From assembly GCA_029747015.1 (NCBI GenBank), contig JAKOGI010001988.1, forward strand, positions 82,501-146,500: a DNA stretch of 64,000 nucleotides. Direction: 5' to 3'. Positions within the stretch are counted from its first letter, which is position 1, and every line of letters begins with the position of its first letter. The position numbers and the translations under genes were made by a program. Positions 56,944 through 64,000 of this stretch are shown piece by piece. This DNA comes from Carnegiea gigantea. Its lineage: Eukaryota; Streptophyta; Magnoliopsida; Caryophyllales; Cactaceae. Under the pieces are notes generated by a model. The model was given only the letters and a program-made list of their open reading frames with translations, was not told where the DNA came from and did not search any database.

Positions 56944-58431
56944 GTAGTTAATACAAATAACTAATAACTATTTGCTATATAAGAAATGAATAATTTTCTT
57001 CGATCTTAAAAGCATGATTACGTACTTGCAATAACTTACTCTGACAAACGATGATTAAGCCCTGCATTTGTCGTAGTAGAAGGGGGACTATTCTGTGTGT
57101 CGGGTGTACAAAGAATCAAAATGCTTATACTACAAGAATGAGGTTTATTTTTTGACGGAATTTGATAGGCGTCCAGCCCCACCACCAACGGCCAGATCTA
57201 GGCAAACAACATCATATAGTCATCAAGTCGTTCGTCATCATCGGCAGAAGAAAACATCGTTTGATCAGATTTATAAGTTCCATTCCCGCAAAGCATATCA
57301 ACAAAGCCTTTCACTTTTAGATTTGGTGATTTGATTTGTGGGCCCAATTGTTGGACTTCCTATATTAGTGGGCTGTGTTGTGTGATTTTGGGTCGGTTTG
57401 TTACAGAAATCGACCTTGATTGATGGTGGAGATCGTGCCAAGTTCATCACGAGTGGACGTCCCACCATTATTAGGGGACCATGCTAATAACATGAATGTT
57501 GATCGCCTATCTCTTTGGGACTCGGATTTACTCAATTGGAGTTTTTGAAAGGATGGAGTCTTTTAATGGGTTGAAGTACCAGCCTACTCATTGTCACTTG
57601 ATCAAAGGCCCTGCACATTAGAAAAAATGGCGTGGCTAAATTAGTTATTGGTATATGTCTATGTACAATAATTAATAAAGTCCATGGATTATAATACCAC
57701 CGTGTTTTTTGAGTTTTAATCCTGATTACCACCCTGTTTAAAAATTATGCCAATCTACCACTCTATTTTAAAAATAAGACTCATAGCATCACTTAGCAAC
57801 CTATAACCGCTTGAACAGGTTTTTTCCCCCCTACTAGCTTGACAGGGAAGGCAAACTAGAATTTAAAAGAACAACACATAACCCATTTGTATTCCTTCTA
57901 GAAACAAAATAACGTGATTTACTACATCTCTACTTCCAGTGTTCATGTTGCCAAAAATCCTAGCCAAGCAATCATCTGGTTTCGAAATTCAGCAAAGGTT
58001 TAAGCATTCATCAATTTGGTATACAACAAAGTTGAAGGAAAATTCAAAGTCTTAACGTGTGTTGTGTCTTTTCAGGGTTCATGATTTGGGTATTGATTTG
58101 GGGTTATTGTTTGATTATGTAAAAGACAATAATTTGTGATGAATGACCACCAAATCAATTTAGTTTGGGTTTTTAGAGTTCATTGTGGTTGAATTTGATT
58201 GTGAAAACATGAATTTGGATAAATTTCGAAGTTAAGTTCTCGAAATTCAATTTCTATATGCAAAAGGCTGTTCATTTTGGCCTCTCTGCCTATAAATATT
58301 GAATGGGCATTGATTAGTACATGTTGTGATTTTGGCATGGTTGATTCAAACTTTTTTTTTAAAAAAAAAAGTTTCAATGTTGTTGGTTGCTTTTTTGTTT
58401 TTTGATATATCTAATCAATTGCAGGGTTGCA
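56944..58431. other. No gene recognised; probable MULE upstream region
   Basis: 57095-57334 is an open frame without a known domain. 57690-57780 has ACCACCGTGTTTTTTGAGTT and ATTACCACCCTGTTTAAAAA, which look like MULE terminal sequence, but the other terminus is not in the window. 58365-58424 is T-rich and ends in TCAATTGCAG, a plausible intron acceptor just before the MULE start codon. Confidence 0.4.
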
Positions 58432-59771
58432 ATGGAAATAAAATTGCGTATCCACCGTGGCGGTGCATTTGTTAGAGTTCCTGAATTAGTCTATTTTGAA
58501 GATGATTTCAAGGACATGACTGTTGACCTTGATGAGCTGAGTTTGCATGAGATAAAGGTAGACATTAAGAAATTGGGTTATGTTGAGCATAGAATCGGGA
58601 AAGTTTATTATAGAAAACCGAATATGTGTTTTGAAGAAGCCCTTGTGTGCATGGAAAATGACGATGATGTGCGCAAATTAATTAAGATGTGCATGAACAA
58701 ACCACTTATTGAGCTATATGTGGAACATCTTGATTGTAAAAATTGCGTTGAGATGTCTAATGTTTTTAATGCATAACAACATGAGGTAGACGATGATGAG
58801 GATGATGATGGTGATGAGGACTTGTTAAATGATTTGGGACATTGAATCTGAATCTGATGATGAAATTGCCATAGCAACGCAAAAGTGAGGGAGGAAAATA
58901 AGGAAAATAAGAAAGAGGTTATGATAAAAGCTGAGGTCTCAAGTGGTAAGGGGTCTTATGATGATGATGAGTTTCTTGAGCATTATCATGATTATGACAA
59001 TGCAAGTAGCCCTAGCACTTCTAAAGATGAAGAAAGAAATACTACAAGAGGTAAGACTATTGCTTTCTCGAAGTTTAACCCTCATGTAAGAGTTGAAGAT
59101 ATTGACATGGTCGTAGAAATAAAATTTATTGATAAGAAGCAGCTTAGGAAGCCTTGGACGATTACAGAATACTTAGGGGCTATGATATCAAAGTGTTACA
59201 TAGTGATTAGTGAAGATTCCATGCTAAATGCATGGGTTCTGGGTGCAAATGGAAGATGTGGGCTTCTTCGTGTAAACATGAGGAATCTTATCAAAACAAA
59301 ACCATTAGTGAAGCTCATACTTGCATGCCATTTAGTTTTGAGAAGTGGAAAAGGCTAATAAGCAGTAATTGGCTTTCTTGAAGGTACTTGGAGGAGAGTA
59401 GGATCCAACCGAATATAAAAATGTGAATCTTGAGAGAAATGGTCAAACAACACCTAAACTACAAGGTTTCTTTGAAAGTGTGTCTTATAGCCAAGAAGAA
59501 GGCCTTGAAGCAAATTATGGAGACTACAAAGCTCAATTTAGGCTTGTTAGATATTATCGAAATGAGATTTTGAGGCAAAATTCAGTAAGCACAATTGAAG
59601 TTGCCATTGTGAACAATGAAAATGATCAGAGCATATTTGCAGGCATATACATATGTCGTGGGGCCTTAAAGCTTGGCTTTTTAGATGGTTGTCGACCCAT
59701 TCTTTCCGTTGATGGTTGCTTTATCAAAGGGCCTTGGAAAGGGCAAACAATAGTGGCTGTTAGTCTTAAAA
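58432..59771 (+). pseudogene. MULE transposase, N-terminal to start of catalytic domain
   Basis: ATG 58432 opens MEIKLRIHRGGAFVRVPELV; residues to ~115 are the PB1-like domain (VEHRIGKVYYRKPNMCFEEA). A stop at 58774 is followed by an acidic Asp-rich stretch and a frame change. 58885-59358 contains FSKFNPHVRVEDIDMVVEIK and the MuDR-type DNA-binding region. 59423-59770 gives the MULE domain start: FRLVRYYRNEILRQNS, FAGIYICRGALKLGFLDGCR and ILSVDGCFIKGPWKGQ with the first catalytic Asp. It is cut off at 59771 by an Athila-type LTR. Confidence 0.8.
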
Positions 59772-61054
59772 TGGGTTACCGCAAGTGCACGGTGTCAGTC
59801 ATAGCTAGCAACGGCAAGTACGGGTCGTATCCACAGGAAACTCGGTTTCAACCACCGAACCAACATATAATACTCTATTTAGGCCAGAATCTACTAAAAT
59901 TAGTTTTCACTAAATAACAGTTCTATTCTGCTAAAGACTACTACTATTATCTAAATCAATACTAATAAGAGTCCTGGATTGGGGTTCACCATGCTATTTT
60001 GCTCTTTGGATCATAAACTAAGTCATGCAATTCAACCCACGCAGTCAACTGAAATGGAATGATTACCAATTAAAGCGCATCTACGGCTTCTCTCAAAGGT
60101 TGTTAGACTGGTTAGGTGATCCTAGTTATCTATTTTCATGAAACAGGAATCAACAAAACCACAGGATTAAGTAACCGCTATTCCCAATTGAACTCCTAAC
60201 TATTTTCATGTTAAGAAATTAAATTGCTCACAAAGCAGCTCTAAGTAAAGGATTCAACTATCGTTGATCTCCTAAACCCTAACTTAAGAATAGGAATTCA
60301 ACCCTTTCAGGTAATTTATCGAACACTTGGCGTGCTAAGTGAGAGTTCAGTCATAATCATGGGCATTCATTCACAAAACCTACAGCGTGGTTCCAATTCG
60401 CACAATAGGGGCTACGCCCAATCCAAGACAACAAATTTAGCCTCTAATCATCATTTCAATTACAATCACAATCAAGAACGCGAACATGATTAAAAGTACT
60501 AACTTTGAACTAAAACACAAGAGAAAAAGGGAAATGAACGTACTTTTTATTAACTGCAGCAATAATCTACCAAATGCATAAATCAATCCCAATCCAATGC
60601 TTCGAAATCAAGAACAACAATTCAGATCTTAAAAAAAAAAACCCTAAAGTCACCGTTTTTCAAGAGAGAAGAAAGAAAAAATTACATAATGCCTAATTAC
60701 AATGCGCCATCGCAATTAACCGGGAGCCATTAAAGTGGCACGGTGCCACCGTACCACTTTACTGCCTCTCTTTTTCTTGTTTGCTGGGGTGGCACGGTCA
60801 CCCTGCCTAGCATAGTGCCCCCATGTCACTTCCTCTTGACTCAAAATCTACCTTTTTGGCTCCTGTTCGGCGCAGCATTAGCTTGTTTCCCTCGTTTCTT
60901 CCAATCGAACTCCTAAAAACACGAAAACACATCATATAGGCAGATTTGGGGTAAAAAATGCCCAATCAACCTCTAAACTTTTGAAGTTTTATCGAAAATC
61001 ACCGAAATGAGAGGTAAAAATTAGGTCTAAAGGAGGTAAAATAGAGGTTTATCA
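59772..61054 (-). repeat. 3' LTR of a third Athila-type element (Athila-C)
   Basis: Starts TGGGTTACCGCAAGTGCACG and ends GGTTTATCA, followed by a polypurine tract on the minus strand. GCAAGTGCAC and the GTCGTATCCACAGG stretch correspond to the same landmarks in Athila-A LTRs (GCAAGTGCACAAGATC, GTCGATCCCATGAGG). No second LTR is in the window. It contains GGTGGCACGGT repeats near 60735-60800. Confidence 0.7.
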
Positions 61055-61068
61055 ACTCTCCCATGCTT
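61055..61068 (-). promoter_or_regulatory. Polypurine tract of Athila-C
   Basis: Minus strand AAGCATGGGAGAGT abutting the LTR; same place and character as the Athila-A tract at 23482. Confidence 0.5.
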
Positions 61069-62773
61069 ACCTCATGCTTGTCCCCAAGCAAGATTGTCAA
61101 CTAACGGGATAATAGGGAGAGACATCTCGAATTGTCACCCTCCTCAGGCAAGCGGTGACAACTAAATCAGCAGTCATGGTGACCCATAGCTCAGGACTAC
61201 AACAAGGGTAAAACCTTTTTTTAAAAAAAGACATATGTTCCAAAACATAAATTGCTCGGCTATGGTACAAGAGTAAACACCCTATCTGGAACCACTGAGA
61301 AGCTTTATGCTTTCCCTTGAATTGGTGGAGAGCTAGTTAGATCGGTAGGCTCTCACTTTAGGAATAAGAGCTGAAACACTCCTCCCATGTTTTTAGGGCA
61401 AAAAACGATCACTCAAAATCACACTCAATGCACGCATTCCACCATAGGCTTGGCAAAACTCTCAATTCTCCATCAATGGAGGCAAAATGTGCAGGTGTCA
61501 ATCATAAAGACTTTTTAAGGGTTGTAACAGGGTTATGGCTAGAGGAAAGGGATGATAGAATTTAGGAGGGAGGAGCTAAAAAGCCAAGTAGAGAGTAATG
61601 ATAACCATCTCCTCATGAGGGATACAACCATCACCCATATCCCAAAACTCAAACTACAAATGAAAAAGGGTGTTGAAACCACTTCTATTTTTGCCAAATC
61701 TCTTGACCACACATCTTATTCATGCACTTTTCTTCTTTTTTGTTTGTTTGTTTTTTTTTCTTTTTTGAAAAGAACGTGGCAAGATAATGGCTAAGGTATA
61801 AGGACTGTTTCAACTCCCAACCGTACAACACTAATAGCTAATCAAAGCCAGCTACTAAACGCACCAGCAAGCATATTACCCAAACTAAGTAACTCACGAC
61901 ATTGCTTTACTAACTTGGCACAGGATAGGATTATCCGTTTCAGGCCATGGGTCAAGTAGACATGGGTTTATCAAATGACAGGGGAATAGCTCAAAGGGGG
62001 TGACAAACAGATCATACTACCGCAGGGTAGCATTTTGGCTCATGTGGATCATAATGAACGAATGCCTCAATCATATTAACACCATGCACATACCAACCGT
62101 GACCTCGAAGAGGGTTAGACCAAGTTCTACAGAAGTCTATGCAAAGGCGTGAACACTCATGAAAGGATGTTCAGGACCACGTAGAGTGACTAGTCATTAT
62201 AGGCTCAAAAATCTCAGTCGGTCTTCTACCAAAATCATGAACTAGCTTGGATGGCCAACAACCAAGGTTCAGCTAATTCACATTACAGCAGTCATCAAGA
62301 GTAAATACACAAGCACACAAAGCCCAGCAGTTAAAATTTTTTTCCAAAATATTTTCATAAGATATTAGCCAAATTGAGCCTTATTTGCCACAAGCTACCA
62401 CAACTAACCAATCACACCATCACCCCTTGAATGTCATCATTAGAGGGGTTTTCACAACCATTTCACAACTTTTTTTTAAATTTCGAAGCAGTAAAACTAA
62501 CGAGAAGATCCATAAATAGATAACTAAAGAGAAGGGAGAAAAGCGTTACCTCGTGGCCTTGTACGACCTTACTCATCATGTTCCCACTTCAGATCAATGG
62601 TTAGAAGGAAAATATGTACAATGCATCATCTACCTAAATGAGATGTCCTATATACCTACCTAATGCATGAAATGAAATGAAGACCTAAGAATGACCTAAG
62701 AATACCACTAAACTAGAATGAAACCTAAAGTGCTAAATGCGAGGAAATATATACAATGCACCCCACTAAACAG
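61069..62773. other. Athila-C 3' non-coding region
   Basis: No convincing ORF on either strand. A T-rich tract lies at 61730-61765. The sequence is the expected untranslated stretch between the last ORF and the polypurine tract. Confidence 0.5.
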
Positions 62774-64000
62774 TTATAAACATCCCCCCATGCTTGGACC
62801 CTTCATTGTGCCAAATGAAAATGTGATGCATAAGAAAAGAAGGGGAAGAAGGAATACATTTACAGTCAGTGGGTGCTGTCGGGCCCTGGAGGTGGCTAGA
62901 AATGCGGTGGAAAAAGGATGGAAGGTGGAGGGATCATAAGATGGAAAGGAGGAGGAGCTGCCCTGACCGCCGTGAAAGAAGCGTAAACGCTCCTCCATCT
63001 GTCGAATGGACCCCGACTGGCGCCAAAGTAGCTCGTTCATCCGCCAATGCTCCTCGTACTCCCGGGCTTCCTTCAAAGCCCGTTCCTCCTCCCTCTGAAT
63101 CCGCCGCTGCTCCCGCTCCTCCTGGCATTCGACAAAACCCCAAAAATAGGAGACTCCCTCCTTAATAGAGTCCATGCGCTCAGTTAGGCGACCGAAGTCC
63201 GTACACATGCTAGTGAATCCCTCCCGAAGCCCTGAAACCTCCATTTGGAGGTTGGAGAAAGACTGGAGAAAGATAGGGTCGAGCGGCATGTGTGCCGCTG
63301 AGGAAGAAGACCTACCCATCTCATGGGTGAGCGGTGGGTAAAGTGGTGGTGGAGGTGGTAGGATGGCCGCCTCCTCAGCGTGGGTATCCTCAGGCGCGGG
63401 CTCTCCTCGACCCGTATTAATGTCCTCCTCCTCCTCCTCATCATGCTCATCATTTCCCCGCTCATCAAACTCAATGTCATTATCAGCCGCTAACTGTTCC
63501 TCCCTATGTAGAACAGTTACCCTAATAATCCTCTGGTCGCAGTTCCAACTTCTTTTGTTGGCAACTGTGGTGCGCTTAACACTAGAAAGGGTGAAAAGGA
63601 TGGCTTTGTGGTGGGGGTACCTAATGCTGTCACCTCGGGTGTCGATAACATGCATATGATGAAGGGTGCCGAGGTCGAGGTGACCACCTAGGAAATGGGG
63701 TTCGAGAGTAGAGAGCATCGAGTCGTAGCCTAGGGCATTAGTAATGGCAGTAACAGTGCCGCCAATGCTAATGACATTCCTGTTGCTGGTCTTAGCTACT
63801 TCCGCTAAGTGGCGGATCATGAATGCCCCCATGTCCATGGGGATGCTTGACAGAGCGCACTAGATAATAAACAACTCGGCCTTCCGACAACCATTTTGGT
63901 TGTCGTTGCGACTGAAAATGATGTTGGCGGTTAGGCGTTGAAGGTACCGCAAGTTGACATTAAAAATATCGGTAGCCTTAGTCTGTTGGGTGTCAAAAAT
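62774..64000 (-). pseudogene. Athila-C ORF in env position (ATHILA ORF-1-like), partial
   Basis: 354-residue frame from 63838. It is readable further upstream to the window edge across a TAG at 63862-63860 (AELFII*CALSS, likely former Trp). The N-terminal part (MGAFMIRHLAEVAK, VISIGGTVTAITNALGY) resembles the plant retrotransposon “ORF-1/plant transposon protein” domain. The middle is acidic and Pro-rich (DEEEEEDIN, ILPPPPPLYPP), followed by a Glu/Arg-rich coiled coil (about 240-275). Residues about 325-344 (VNVFLLPLLFLCITFSFGTM) are hydrophobic. It lies between pol (off window) and the 3' LTR. Confidence 0.6.

Noticed and set aside
57095..57334. 79-residue plus-strand frame before the MULE
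   Set aside because: No recognisable domain or splice context; kept only as unassigned sequence.
1..64000. CRISPR array, operon, prophage or bacterial defence system
   Set aside because: The window is plant repeat DNA; tandem repeats here lack unique spacers of constant length and there are no bacterial-type genes.

Overview
This window is intergenic DNA from a large, repeat-rich plant nuclear genome, most likely a eudicot. The evidence is the set of elements present: plant-type LTR retrotransposons (Athila-like Ty3/gypsy, a Sirevirus-type Ty1/copia and a short-LTR copia), PIF/Harbinger and Mutator-like (MULE) transposase relics, hAT and Tourist-like MITEs, and an endogenous plant pararetrovirus. 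I found no intact host gene, rRNA, tRNA gene or CRISPR array. Almost every coding region is broken by stops or frameshifts.

Layout. 1-3192: LTR-like non-coding block with a ~69-bp tandem repeat. 3600-4210: three copies of a ~200-bp tandem repeat. 4217-5062 (-): N-terminal MULE transposase relic. 6008-8062: a hAT-type non-autonomous element, then a Tourist-like MITE carrying a smaller hAT-like MITE. 8418-15856: a Harbinger-type MITE split near its right tip by a ~7-kb insert that contains a decayed Caulimoviridae genome on the minus strand (structural and movement regions, protease, RT, RNase H, a downstream ORF, then promoter and poly(A) signal). 16200-20745 (-): a two-gene PIF/Harbinger element (Myb/SANT-like ORF plus transposase). 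21230-40400: a second PIF/Harbinger transposase cut in two by an Athila-like element (21694-39828). That element carries a hAT-type insert in its RT region and a nearly complete Sirevirus (31404-38297) inside its 5' LTR. 42428-54055 (+): a copia element with an ATTAA target-site duplication, whose gag is interrupted by a 6.9-kb non-autonomous LTR element (43787-50679). 56698-56943: second copy of the Harbinger-type MITE. 58432-59771 (+): another MULE transposase, cut by the 3' LTR of an Athila-type element that runs off the right edge and carries an ORF in the env position.

How the parts relate. The window is a record of serial insertion. Target-site duplications, split reading frames and LTR pairs give an order: Harbinger gene, then Athila, then Sirevirus; copia, then non-autonomous LTR element; MULE, then Athila; MITE, then the EPRV-bearing insert. 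Many stops look like TGG to TAG/TGA or CGA to TGA changes, as expected of old methylated DNA. The items most worth following up are the pararetrovirus and its nested context, the MITE family filled with a degenerate GGTTGAAGT-type array, the domesticable gag-like ORF of the non-autonomous LTR element, and the ORF with a C-terminal hydrophobic segment in the right-hand Athila element.
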